A stretch of 64,000 nt of DNA from an uncultured Prevotella sp. (GTDB lineage Bacteria; Bacteroidota; Bacteroidia; Bacteroidales; Bacteroidaceae), in NCBI GenBank assembly GCA_900315955.1, contig ONBC01000016.1, positions 41,982 through 105,981 of the forward strand, in the 5' to 3' direction. Position numbers and translations under genes: made by a program. The notes under the pieces were generated by a model. The model saw only the letters and a list, made by a program, of their open reading frames with translations, did not search any database and was not told the origin of the DNA. Below, one piece after another: positions 26,856-35,444 of the stretch (position 1 is the stretch's first letter; each line of letters begins with the position of its first letter).

Positions 26856-27932
26856 TTATCCCTCCAACTTGAAAAGCGACCCCATCGGACAGACAAAGCG
26901 GCAATAGGGACGCATGACAATGGCGGAAAGCAAGGCAAAGGCCACGGCGATCGTGATGACCACCCAGGAAGCTGACTGGAAAATGAAAGCAGAGAAAGGC
27001 TCATAGTCAACCCAGTCGGACCACACCCCCGTCCACAAGCAGAGCATAAGAACGGCAAAGAGCACCTTACGGAAAGTGTTGAGGCGTTTGTTTGTCACCG
27101 AACTAATCTTTATATTATACTTGACGTTTTTGCCGATCAGTTCTTGTACGCATCCATAAGGACATACGTTCGTGCAATAATAGTTTTTCTTTCCGAAAAG
27201 CGGATATATGAAGGCCACAATAAGCAGCAGGGTAGGGAGGAGCAAAGCGACCACATTCATACCATTGGACATGTAGCCTAAGATAGCCGACCACGACATG
27301 AAAGTGCCACACCAGAAGCCAAGCACAACGATGTTGAGAATCTGCTGGCAGAGACGATAACGACGATTCTTGACAAACAACGGAAAGATAGCTGCCATGA
27401 GGGCGACAATGAGTCCACAGATGTTCTTTGCACTGAGATCGAAATCAGCAAAGATGCTCCGCTTCTCTGTCTTCTTCGCCGCATATTGCAAACCGACTCG
27501 CATATTGCCTAAAATACCACGGGAAGAAAATGTCGCACCAGATACACCGTCGACCTTCATCGACAAAGCTTCTTCCACAGTCTTGCCATTCCAGCGTTTC
27601 AACAATGCTTTAGCCATCCCAAAAAATTCAGCAGTCTCGTGGTTTGGCAAAGCCTCGACCTGCTTGATTACACCATCCTTGATATAAATCTCCAAAGGCA
27701 CATTACCTCCATAACCAGAAATATCTTTTCCAAGGGACGTAGTATTGATTACGAACGTACCATCTGCAAGTTTGCGCAAAGTATCATTCTGAGCAGTCAT
27801 TGTCTCCGTAGAATCTTTCCCGAGCTCGTGTCCAAGCAGTTTACCATCACGACGGAAAGAAGCCGCAGCTACCATGAGAATACAGATCAAAAGACCCAAG
27901 AATGTTGAGAGTTTGTTCTTTCGTTTATTCAT
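26856..27932 (-). CDS. FMN-binding, 4Fe-4S membrane protein (NosR/YccM-like)
   Basis: 358 residues. One N-terminal membrane segment, an extracytoplasmic FMN-binding domain (about 60-155) with the SGAT flavinylation motif at 131-134, then several membrane helices. The helices are interrupted by two iron-sulfur motifs, CTNVCPYGCVQEL and CRFVCPMGSLFKL. This layout resembles NosR/RnfG-linked electron-transfer proteins that pass electrons across the inner membrane. The SGAT threonine would need an ApbE flavin transferase, not seen here. Electron donor and acceptor are unknown; the gene appears to stand alone. Confidence 0.82.
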   Translation of the reverse strand: MNKRKNKLSTFLGLLICILMVAAASFRRDGKLLGHELGKDSTETMTAQNDTLRKLADGTFVINTTSLGKDISGYGGNVPLEIYIKDGVIKQVEALPNHETAEFFGMAKALLKRWNGKTVEEALSMKVDGVSGATFSSRGILGNMRVGLQYAAKKTEKRSIFADFDLSAKNICGLIVALMAAIFPLFVKNRRYRLCQQILNIVVLGFWCGTFMSWSAILGYMSNGMNVVALLLPTLLLIVAFIYPLFGKKNYYCTNVCPYGCVQELIGKNVKYNIKISSVTNKRLNTFRKVLFAVLMLCLWTGVWSDWVDYEPFSAFIFQSASWVVITIAVAFALLSAIVMRPYCRFVCPMGSLFKLEG

Positions 27933-28007
27933 ATATAAATAGGAGATAGTTCGTTTATCCTGAAAATTAAGTTTCTATAAGAACCTCATTATGCTTCTCC
28001 ATAGAAA

Positions 28008-28043
28008 GATTTGCACCAAATAGAAAGCAATTTGGTGCAAATC
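28008..28043 (-). terminator. 14-bp inverted repeat downstream of the coiled-coil lipoprotein gene
   Basis: GATTTGCACCAAAT (28008-28021) and ATTTGGTGCAAATC (28030-28043) pair perfectly around an 8-nt loop, followed on the minus strand by TTTCT. It is placed to terminate the gene at 28112-29005; it also lies upstream of the FMN/4Fe-4S gene, so an operator role is possible. Confidence 0.6.
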
Positions 28044-28111
28044 ACAAGTCGATTAAAGTTAAATCTATGGACGGCTATAATAAGAACCGTGAATAGATTT
28101 AAGCGTAATCG

Positions 28112-29005
28112 CTAAAGCTTAACAACTAAATACTTGCTGACGCTCCAGAAGGTAGCCACATCCTTGATGTGTAGGGTAGAGGTGCCGTTGGCATTTTTCT
28201 CGATGGAGTAGGAGTCGGATGGCATCTGTGTCATGATCTTCGGGTTGGAAGAATTGAGCCGGATGTCATTGTAGTTGCGGATATCGATCTTAGAAAAACT
28301 GCCTGGCTGTAGGCTCGAGACATCAACCTTCTTCTTGGCAAGGAATCCACCCTTGATAATGCCCTTAGCTTTAAGCTCTTTGGAAGAACCTATTGCTACG
28401 AACGCCGTATGCAACGACTCATCTTGCTGAGCGATAGTCGTCTTCTGCTGGTCAATAGACTTGCTCTGGCTGGCCACAGTGCTCTGCAGCTGCGTGTTGC
28501 TTGTAGTAAGGTTGTTAACACTCTCGTTCAGCTTGGCGATGCTCACGTTCTTGTCGTTGAGCTGTTGCTGCAAATCTGCAATCTGCTTGTCCTTTTCGTC
28601 GAGCTGCGACTTGTAATATGCAATGAGTTTCTTGATACGCTGACCGTAGGCAGAGTTGTTCCCGGCAACCTCAGCTTCAAGCTGGTTGATCCGGGCGCGC
28701 TGTTTGCGAAGCAGTTCTGCCAGGCTCTGAAGTTGAGCGCGCATCTGCGTCTTGTCCATCTGACCCTCACGACTTCCCATCTGCTTGATGAGACCCTCCT
28801 GAGCCGAGATGCTGTCAAGGCCTACAGACATAACATTCACGAAATCGGCCATCTGCCTGATATCTTCCTGATGGAGACTATCAGAAGTAGAAAGAGAGTC
28901 GATGGTAGCCTGCATTTTGTCTGCTTTACCATTATGGCAACTCATCATACCGAAGGCTACAAAAAGCCCTAACACGCTTGAAAGAATAATCTTCTTTGAT
29001 TTCAT
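28112..29005 (-). CDS. Coiled-coil lipoprotein of unknown function
   Basis: 297 residues. Lipobox MMSC with Cys23, then a long heptad-rich region (about 90-190) with Gln/Lys/Glu-rich helices (LRKQRARINQLEAEVAG, LDEKDKQIADLQQQLNDKN), and a globular C-terminal part (about 200-297, with LKAKGIIKGGFLAKKKVDVS and YSIEKNANGTSTLHIKDVAT). Related proteins are common in Bacteroidales, but I know of no assigned role. A TATTTTTG -7 motif lies at 29063-29070 on the minus strand. Confidence 0.75.
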   Translation of the reverse strand: MKSKKIILSSVLGLFVAFGMMSCHNGKADKMQATIDSLSTSDSLHQEDIRQMADFVNVMSVGLDSISAQEGLIKQMGSREGQMDKTQMRAQLQSLAELLRKQRARINQLEAEVAGNNSAYGQRIKKLIAYYKSQLDEKDKQIADLQQQLNDKNVSIAKLNESVNNLTTSNTQLQSTVASQSKSIDQQKTTIAQQDESLHTAFVAIGSSKELKAKGIIKGGFLAKKKVDVSSLQPGSFSKIDIRNYNDIRLNSSNPKIMTQMPSDSYSIEKNANGTSTLHIKDVATFWSVSKYLVVKL

Positions 29006-29131
29006 AATTTACGCGATTAAAATATTCGTTATTAAATTGTATGTATCTGTTATATATCACGGCAAAAATAAGTAAATAATAGATACAAACAATCATTGCC
29101 CACTTCTTTTTACTTTTTTTTATGATTTATT

Positions 29132-29162
29132 GTTGCTTTGTCAATCAATTACACTAACTTTG
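29132..29162 (+). promoter_or_regulatory. Promoter of the GNAT-nitrilase gene
   Basis: TTG (29132-29134), 20-nt spacer, TAACTTTG (29155-29162). The motif overlaps a possible upstream ATG at 29138, which supports using the ATG at 29189 as the true start. Confidence 0.6.
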
Positions 29163-29188
29163 CCGCAAAATTCGGTAATCAGTTTTTT

Positions 29189-30721
29189 ATGGACAACAAA
29201 CGAACAATCAACAAGATAGAGCTTCGCAATCTACGGATGTCAGATTACGACCAGCTTGCAGGCTCTTTCCATCGTATCTACGCCGATCACGATGTTTTCT
29301 GGACACATGAACAGATCCAGAAACTCATAAATATCTTTCCAGAAGGTCAGGTGGTATGCATCGCTGACGATAAGATCGTGGGCTGTGCACTGAGCATCAT
29401 CGTCAACTATGACATGGTGAAGAACGACCACACCTATGAGCAGGTGACCGGCAACGAGACATTCGACACCCATGATCCCAAAGGTAACATTCTCTACGGC
29501 ATCGAAGTGTTCATCCATCCCGACTACCGCGGCCTCCGCCTCGGCAGACGTATGTACGAATACCGTAAGGAACTCTGCGAGAAGCTGAACCTCAAGGCTA
29601 TCATGTTCGGCGGACGCATTCCTAATTATCATAAGTACGCCGACAAGATGCGGCCGAAGGAGTATATAGAAAAGGTACGGGCGAGAGAGATCTATGATCC
29701 GGTGCTCAACTTCCAGCTGCACAACGACTTCCACGTGCGCCGCGTCATGCGCAACTATCTCCCGAACGATGAGGAGTCGTGCCATTATGCCTGTCTGTTG
29801 CAATGGGACAACATCTATTATCAGCCGCCACAGACGCAGAAAAAGGTGGAGCGCCGGCCGACCGTGCGTATCGGTCTCGTGCAGTGGCAGATGCGATCGT
29901 ATAAGAACATTGATGACCTTGTGGAGCAGGCTGAGTTCTTCGTCGACTCTGTGTCGAGCTACAAGGCCGACTTTGTGGTCTTCCCAGAATACTTCAACGC
30001 GCCGCTCATGGCTCCGTTCAACAAGATGGGAGAGGCGCAGGCCATCCGCTCGCTCGCACAGTATACGGAGAAGATCCGCGACCGCTTCCGCGAGCTTGCC
30101 ATCACCTATAACATCAATATCATCACGGGCTCCATGCCTTACATCAAACAGGACGGAGGCCTTTACAATGTCGGATTCCTCTGCCGCCGCAACGGTATGG
30201 TTGACATGTATGAGAAGATACATGTCACACCTGATGAATTGAAATACTGGGGACTGTCAAAAGGCAACCATATCCAGACCTTTGACACCGACTGCGGCCG
30301 CATCGGTGTACTGATCTGCTACGATGTCGAGTTTCCCGAACTCTCACGCATCATGGCCGACGAAGGCATGCAGATCCTCTTTGTGCCTTTCATGACCGAC
30401 ACGCAGAATGCCTACAACCGCGTGCGTCTCTGTGCTCAGGCGCGAGCCATCGAGAACGAGTGCTATGTGGCTATTACGGGAAGTGTCGGTAACCTGCCAC
30501 GCGTACAGAACATGGATGTGCAGTATGCACAGTCGGCCGTGTTCACACCTTGCGACTTTGCCTTCCCTTACGACGGCCGCCGTGCTGAGGCAACGCCCAA
30601 CACCGAGATGATCCTTATCTCTGATGTCGATCTCAGTCAGCTCTCAGAACTTCACGCCTACGGTTCCACCCGAAACCTTCAGGACCGTCGCACCGATCTC
30701 TATCAAGTAAAGAAGTTGTAG
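29189..30721 (+). CDS. GNAT acetyltransferase - carbon-nitrogen hydrolase fusion
   Basis: 510 residues. The N-terminal half (about 8-205) is a GNAT domain with EVFIHPDYRGLRLGRRMYEY as its acetyl-CoA-binding signature. The C-terminal half (about 225-505) is a nitrilase-superfamily domain with the Glu-Lys-Cys triad in FPEYFNAPL, MYEKIHVTPDEL and GVLICYDVEFPEL. This two-domain arrangement is known in Bacteroidetes and some other phyla, but its substrate is not established. Cytoplasmic; single-gene transcript ended by the hairpin at 30788-30823. Confidence 0.9.
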   Translation: MDNKRTINKIELRNLRMSDYDQLAGSFHRIYADHDVFWTHEQIQKLINIFPEGQVVCIADDKIVGCALSIIVNYDMVKNDHTYEQVTGNETFDTHDPKGNILYGIEVFIHPDYRGLRLGRRMYEYRKELCEKLNLKAIMFGGRIPNYHKYADKMRPKEYIEKVRAREIYDPVLNFQLHNDFHVRRVMRNYLPNDEESCHYACLLQWDNIYYQPPQTQKKVERRPTVRIGLVQWQMRSYKNIDDLVEQAEFFVDSVSSYKADFVVFPEYFNAPLMAPFNKMGEAQAIRSLAQYTEKIRDRFRELAITYNINIITGSMPYIKQDGGLYNVGFLCRRNGMVDMYEKIHVTPDELKYWGLSKGNHIQTFDTDCGRIGVLICYDVEFPELSRIMADEGMQILFVPFMTDTQNAYNRVRLCAQARAIENECYVAITGSVGNLPRVQNMDVQYAQSAVFTPCDFAFPYDGRRAEATPNTEMILISDVDLSQLSELHAYGSTRNLQDRRTDLYQVKKL

Positions 30722-30787
30722 GACTCCTACCCTCTTACAGTGCTCTTAATTAGTGCCGTTATGATAAATAATTGGACACGCTAAAAG

Positions 30788-30823
30788 AAAATCCTTGTAC
30801 CCTATTACGAGTACAAGGATTTT
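30788..30823. terminator. Bidirectional terminator
   Basis: Perfect 13-bp stem, AAAATCCTTGTAC and GTACAAGGATTTT, with a 10-nt loop, between two convergent genes. A/T runs flank both sides. Confidence 0.85.
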
Positions 30824-30878
30824 TCATTAATGACTAAGTGATTTATAGATCGATGTGATTATACATAAACCTATGTGA

Positions 30879-32093
30879 TTACTTAGTTCTTATTTTATAT
30901 CCGGCGAAGCCGTAATAGAGAATGAAAAGGAAGCACGGAACGCAGACCCAATAAGATGTTTGGAACGAATAAGCGTCCTGAATAAGCCCCTGTACCCAAG
31001 GCATCACTGCACCCCCAGCCATAGCCATAACGAGAAGTGAAGATCCAGCTTTAGTAAACTTACCTAAGTCTGCCATTGCAAGCGGCCAAAGAGCCGGCCA
31101 CATCAGCGAACAACCAAGTGACATGAGGAAAATGCAATAAACGGAGATCGTCGGATCGAGTACTACTGCTACCGCTACACTGCCAATGACAGCGATAACG
31201 GCACAGATACGCATCGCAGCAGCCTGAGAAAGATATTTAGGGATGAAGAGAATGCCACAAATATAACCAACAATCATGCCAATAGAAGGAATAAAGCCAT
31301 AGTTATCTCCATCAAGGCCTAATGACTGAGCATACCCCGTAGCCGTGGCTAAGGAGATTGTTTCTACACCGACATAGAGGAAGAGCGCGAGACAGCCCAG
31401 AAGAAGATGAGGAAACTGAAGGATACTTGTCTTTCCCTCCGCATAAGAGCAAACAGGTGACTTCTCAGCTGATTCTCCGTCATCCTCCCCGGCTGCTTTC
31501 ACTTCCGGTAATGGGGCAAGCAAGGCTATGATACCTAAGACAAGGAAAATGGCTATAATGATGGCAAACGGCAGATAGAGGTCACTCATCTGCGTCTCTC
31601 CTATACTTTTACCGATGACAAAAGTGATGAAAAGTGTTGTCACAGGCCATGCCAATTTGTTACAGATGCCCATACAAGAAATACGGCGGGCAGCAGAATC
31701 GAGCGGACCTAATATCGTAATATAAGGATTGACAGAAGCTTGAAGTACAGCGTTGGCCGATCCACTCACGAAACTGGCAATGAGAAACCACACCAAGGAC
31801 TGATCCATGGCAGCGAGGATGAACAATCCGAATGCAACAGCAAAGATAAGGAACGACAGCGCCATCGTGCGCTTATAACCGATCTTGCGAATGCACCACG
31901 TCGCAGGAATGCCCAAGAGCAAGAATGGGATGAACGTTGCGGCAAGAAGCAAACTCGACGCAGCACCGGATATATTCATGGCATTCTTCAACACCGGCAT
32001 GAGATACGAATTGATTCCTAAAGCAAAGCCTAAGGAGAAAAAGAACAGCCCAATGATGGCAAGGGGCAACACATAGTTTTTGTTTTGATTCAT
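30879..32093 (-). CDS. FHS-type sugar MFS transporter (FucP/GluP-like)
   Basis: 404 residues from the ATG at 32093 (MNQNKNYVLPLAIIGLFFFS); an upstream in-frame start would add about 70 residues unlike the family. About 12 membrane segments. FASVxxSGSANAVLQASVNPYI-like sequence and LGCSLMWPALWPLAMADLGK match the fucose/glucose/galactose:H+ symporters. Probably takes up a monosaccharide; the exact sugar is not shown. It is separated by 43 nt from the nitroreductase gene upstream. Confidence 0.85.
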   Translation of the reverse strand: MNQNKNYVLPLAIIGLFFFSLGFALGINSYLMPVLKNAMNISGAASSLLLAATFIPFLLLGIPATWCIRKIGYKRTMALSFLIFAVAFGLFILAAMDQSLVWFLIASFVSGSANAVLQASVNPYITILGPLDSAARRISCMGICNKLAWPVTTLFITFVIGKSIGETQMSDLYLPFAIIIAIFLVLGIIALLAPLPEVKAAGEDDGESAEKSPVCSYAEGKTSILQFPHLLLGCLALFLYVGVETISLATATGYAQSLGLDGDNYGFIPSIGMIVGYICGILFIPKYLSQAAAMRICAVIAVIGSVAVAVVLDPTISVYCIFLMSLGCSLMWPALWPLAMADLGKFTKAGSSLLVMAMAGGAVMPWVQGLIQDAYSFQTSYWVCVPCFLFILYYGFAGYKIRTK

Positions 32094-32136
32094 ATAAATA
32101 GGTTTATTAATTAAGACACAAAACAGAAGAAAATAA

Positions 32137-32862
32137 TTAAATTTTGTGATAGAACTCATCGAACGGCAGACGGAAACGTTCCCCGCGTACCCCACCATTG
32201 GTTCGTATGCCACACGTGATAACCATATTGATACCACAGTCGTGAGGCAGCCCGAGAGCCTTCTTGACCAATAGACTGTCAAATCCCTCAAGCGGACAAG
32301 TGTCATAACCTTGTTCGCTCATGGCAAGCATAAAAGTCTGAACGGCCAAGGCACAACTCTTGTGCACCACCGTTCGCATATCGGCTTCCGTCACTTGTCT
32401 CGTAATAGGTCTCGAAAGTCCGATGATCTGTGCAGCTATCTTTCTTACGATGCCGAGCAAGCCGAAGCAACGCTTGTACACGAGCGGCATAAGCTTGGCA
32501 TAATATTGTTTCTGCAAGGCAGTGCGGTGCGCCTTACGCTCTTCCGGACTATTTTTCATCACCTCCGCAATGTTGGCATCAAGCACAGCCTTGGCATGCG
32601 CCTTCCATTTGTCTTGTCTCGTCACAAACACGACCATCTGCTTACAGGTGCTCGCACTGCCCTGACCGAGGCAAGCTAGGGCCATCTGCTTCAACACTGC
32701 AGGATCTGTAACGTGATAGGCCTCCCAAAGCTGCATGTTGGAACTTGTCGGAGCAAGTGTCGCCAGACGCACGCACTCTTTCACCTTGTCTGAATCGATA
32801 TCTCTTTCAAGGTCGTATTTTCTGACAGCCCTACGGTGCTCCAGAATTTGTTCTAATGTCAT
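32137..32862 (-). CDS. Nitroreductase-family FMN oxidoreductase
   Basis: 241 residues from the ATG at 32862. Family features: RRAVRKYDLERDI near the N-terminus for FMN phosphate binding, LAPTSSNMQLWEAYHV, a variable middle segment, and GYDTCPLEGFDSLLVKKALG with the C-terminal dimer arm. NAD(P)H-dependent reduction of nitro, quinone or flavin substrates is typical; the natural substrate is unknown. Starts 7 nt after the hydroxyacid-oxidase-like gene, so both are in one unit with a shared promoter. Confidence 0.85.
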   Translation of the reverse strand: MTLEQILEHRRAVRKYDLERDIDSDKVKECVRLATLAPTSSNMQLWEAYHVTDPAVLKQMALACLGQGSASTCKQMVVFVTRQDKWKAHAKAVLDANIAEVMKNSPEERKAHRTALQKQYYAKLMPLVYKRCFGLLGIVRKIAAQIIGLSRPITRQVTEADMRTVVHKSCALAVQTFMLAMSEQGYDTCPLEGFDSLLVKKALGLPHDCGINMVITCGIRTNGGVRGERFRLPFDEFYHKI

Positions 32863-32869
32863 GATGCGA

Positions 32870-33823
32870 TTATAGTTTTGTTCTGTGTAACACGGTCGGG
32901 TCAAACAAGCGGGTGTTTTTAATGCCTGTGTAAAGCATCATTTCCTTGAGCTCGTTGTTCATCTTGTTAAGTTTGTCTATCAATCCGTCTTTGCCCGTTT
33001 TTAACAGTGGCGCGAGAATAGAACGGCCAGGAGCGACCGCATCTGCACCCATGGCAAGCGCCTTGTAAGCGTCATAGCCGGAATCAATGTGACAGTCACA
33101 GAAGATCTGCATGCCGCTGCCCTTCAAGGCCTTCTTGATGTCGGGAAGAATGGCAACAGGCGGTATGGCATACGGCAGACGGCCGTGATGATGCGAAACG
33201 AGAACAGCCCGGCATCCTGCCTCACGACATTTCAGTGCATCGTGTACGGAGAGCACCCCTTTCGCGACAAAAGGCACATGGGCAGCCTTGACATAGCGCT
33301 TCAGGTCTTCGAACAGTATCGGGCCAAGGGGCATGCCATCTGGTGCATCATACTGTCCATTCTTACCCGGAACGTGGTCAATATCTATACCGACAGCCAC
33401 TGCTCCGTGGCTTTCCGCAAAAGCAATCTGCTCAAGAATCAAATCATGATCCATGAAAGGTTTGATGATTCTTACAGTTGGCACCCCACAAGAGACAATA
33501 TCAGCATAATCCTCGTCAGATTCCATGCCAATCCAGTTGAGAACATTCATCTCATTGGCAACCTCCGAGTATTCATTCATCGGCTTTCTATCGCCCTTAA
33601 GCGCCTTATTCAGGTGCGAGAAGGCCGGCATCATCAGCGGCGTAGAATAGTTACGCCCGAAAATTTCCGTAGAGAGGTCCGGCATCGTTGCGTCAATGGC
33701 ACGCATCTCTACAAGTATCTGATCGAGATAATTGCGTGTTGTCACGTTAGCGTCACTCGGTCGTCCGCTTGTCACAGGTATCATCCCTTTCGGGCCGGGC
33801 CAGATATTATTGTTTTCTTCCAT
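32870..33823 (-). CDS. FMN-dependent alpha-hydroxyacid oxidase/dehydrogenase-like protein
   Basis: 317 residues, a TIM-barrel flavoprotein. Recognisable segments: STPLMMPAFSH (flavin site), VPFVAKGVLSVHDALKCREAG with the FMN lysine, and IFCDCHIDSGYDAYKALAMGADAVAPG. The catalytic region, usually NHGG-R-Q-like, reads SHHHGRLPYAIPP here, so the second glycine and the substrate-binding residue that follow differ. It may be a relative with altered chemistry rather than a lactate oxidase. First gene of a minus-strand pair with the nitroreductase. Confidence 0.75.
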   Translation of the reverse strand: MEENNNIWPGPKGMIPVTSGRPSDANVTTRNYLDQILVEMRAIDATMPDLSTEIFGRNYSTPLMMPAFSHLNKALKGDRKPMNEYSEVANEMNVLNWIGMESDEDYADIVSCGVPTVRIIKPFMDHDLILEQIAFAESHGAVAVGIDIDHVPGKNGQYDAPDGMPLGPILFEDLKRYVKAAHVPFVAKGVLSVHDALKCREAGCRAVLVSHHHGRLPYAIPPVAILPDIKKALKGSGMQIFCDCHIDSGYDAYKALAMGADAVAPGRSILAPLLKTGKDGLIDKLNKMNNELKEMMLYTGIKNTRLFDPTVLHRTKL

Positions 33824-33846
33824 GATTATCTGTTTTCAATTGGTGC

Positions 33847-33878
33847 CAAAATTACAACTTTTCCTTGACAATAACAAA
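33847..33878 (-). promoter_or_regulatory. Promoter of the hydroxyacid-oxidase-like gene
   Basis: Minus strand: TTTG (33875-33878), 20-nt spacer, TAATTTTG (33847-33854), 23 nt before the start codon. Confidence 0.75.
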
Positions 33879-34013
33879 GAATCTCTGTTAATGTTTTACT
33901 GTCTTTTCCTGTCGTTTTGTATTACGATACCACTTATTTCGCGTTATTGTCATCGACAAATAGCTACACTCAATTGGCCATAGCATAAAAGTTATTAAAA
34001 CCTGACACTATCC

Positions 34014-34045
34014 TTTGGCCATACACGAATATATCATTATCTTTG
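34014..34045 (+). promoter_or_regulatory. Promoter of the Old Yellow Enzyme gene
   Basis: TTTG (34014-34017), 20-nt spacer, TATCTTTG (34038-34045). The start codon at 34203 lies about 150 nt away, giving a long 5' leader. The rest of the 33879-34202 interval shows no gene or obvious regulatory fold. Confidence 0.75.
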
Positions 34046-34202
34046 CTAAAGAAAGAAAAGAACGTTAATCGCTTTACTGCTCTATAACAATGTTTATGTG
34101 GGCAAGTGACGAAACTATCGATGCACACAAACGGCATCGGGCGATTATCCCAATTATTATTACAAATAATACATCTTTAAACAGATTATTAAACAGACAG
34201 AG

Positions 34203-35384
34203 ATGAAAGAGAAATTCCGACCCCTCTTCGAGAGCTATACGTTCAATAACGGTGTCACCGCAAGAAACCGACTTGCCATTGCACCACTCACCCACTGGTC
34301 AGCTGATAAGGACGGACAAGCCACTGACGAAGAGCTCTCCTACCTAAAAGCCCGTGCCCACGGCTTCGGACTGTTCATCAGTGCCGCCACTGCTGTCAGC
34401 CGCGAAGGAATTGGCTTCACCGGACAACCCGCAGCTTACCGGGAAAGCGACGAGAATAGTCTGAGAAAGCGAGCAAAGGCGATGAAAAGCGAAGGGGCTC
34501 TGGCAATAGCCCAGTTGCAGCACGCTGGAGCAGCAGCGGTCACCGCGCTCAACGGTGGTGTGGCTTTTGCACCGAGCCTACTCGACGACCAGGAGATAGA
34601 CACCTTAGGCAACAAACTGAAAGTGAAAACGGAAGCCTTGACAGAGGAAGGTATACGCAACGTCATCCACGACTTCGCCTATGCCACCGAACTTGTTATC
34701 CGCGCGGGCTTCGACGGCATCGAGCTGCACGGAGCCAACGGCTATCTGCTCCAACAGTTTTTCTCTGCCAAGACTAACAAGCGCACTGACGACTGGGGAG
34801 GAACGCTTGAGAAAAGAATGCGGTTGCCTTTAGCTGTGACCGATGCCGTCATGGAGGTGCGGAAACGGATGAACCGCCCCGACTTCATCATCGGCTACCG
34901 CCTTACACCGGAAGAACCGGGTGAGAACGGACTGACCATGGACGAAACGCTGGCACTCATCGATGCCCTCGCGGATAAGGGCGTACAATATGTCCACATG
35001 TCGCTCCACGGCTTCTACAACAAGGCACGGCGCGGTGCCGGTGCCGGACAGCCACGCCTGCAATTAGCCAAAGAACGACTCAAAGGACGAGGCGTGGCGC
35101 TGATAGGCGTGGGCGGGCTGCGCACTCCCGTCATGGCTTTGGAAGCCTACAACAGCCACCTGGCCGATTTTGTGGCCATAGGACTGGGCGTGCTCGTAAA
35201 TCCCAACTTCGTGGAGCTGATTGAGACCGGTAAAGAAAACAGGGCACGGAAGCTCCCCAACATCTTCCGTAACGCCGCTTACCATCAGCTGCCTGAGCCC
35301 ATGTGGAATCAGATGATGACCTTTGTTCCCAAATGGGCACTGCGCTTCGCCACCGTCGTGGGCAAACTGTTAGGATGGAAATAA
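34203..35384 (+). CDS. Old Yellow Enzyme family NADH:flavin oxidoreductase
   Basis: 393 residues. FMN barrel with NRLAIAPLTHWSADKDGQ at the start, IAQLQHAG, the substrate/FMN motif FDGIELHGANGYLLQQF, and VALIGVGGLRTP near the end. The conserved HGAN motif provides one of the paired active-site residues; the SAKTNKRTDDWGGTLEKRMR segment is typical of this group. It reduces activated alkenes such as enones; the in vivo role may be detoxification. Stand-alone with a clean promoter. Confidence 0.9.
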   Translation: MKEKFRPLFESYTFNNGVTARNRLAIAPLTHWSADKDGQATDEELSYLKARAHGFGLFISAATAVSREGIGFTGQPAAYRESDENSLRKRAKAMKSEGALAIAQLQHAGAAAVTALNGGVAFAPSLLDDQEIDTLGNKLKVKTEALTEEGIRNVIHDFAYATELVIRAGFDGIELHGANGYLLQQFFSAKTNKRTDDWGGTLEKRMRLPLAVTDAVMEVRKRMNRPDFIIGYRLTPEEPGENGLTMDETLALIDALADKGVQYVHMSLHGFYNKARRGAGAGQPRLQLAKERLKGRGVALIGVGGLRTPVMALEAYNSHLADFVAIGLGVLVNPNFVELIETGKENRARKLPNIFRNAAYHQLPEPMWNQMMTFVPKWALRFATVVGKLLGWK

Positions 35385-35444
35385 TAAAAGGTATTAACAA
35401 TCATGTAATTGACATATACTATACAAATAAACCATAATCTTAAA

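Noticed and set aside
29240-30223. A 327-codon minus-strand frame opposite the GNAT-nitrilase gene
   Set aside because: Antisense shadow; His/Val/Leu-rich composition typical of reversed coding DNA, no domain or promoter.
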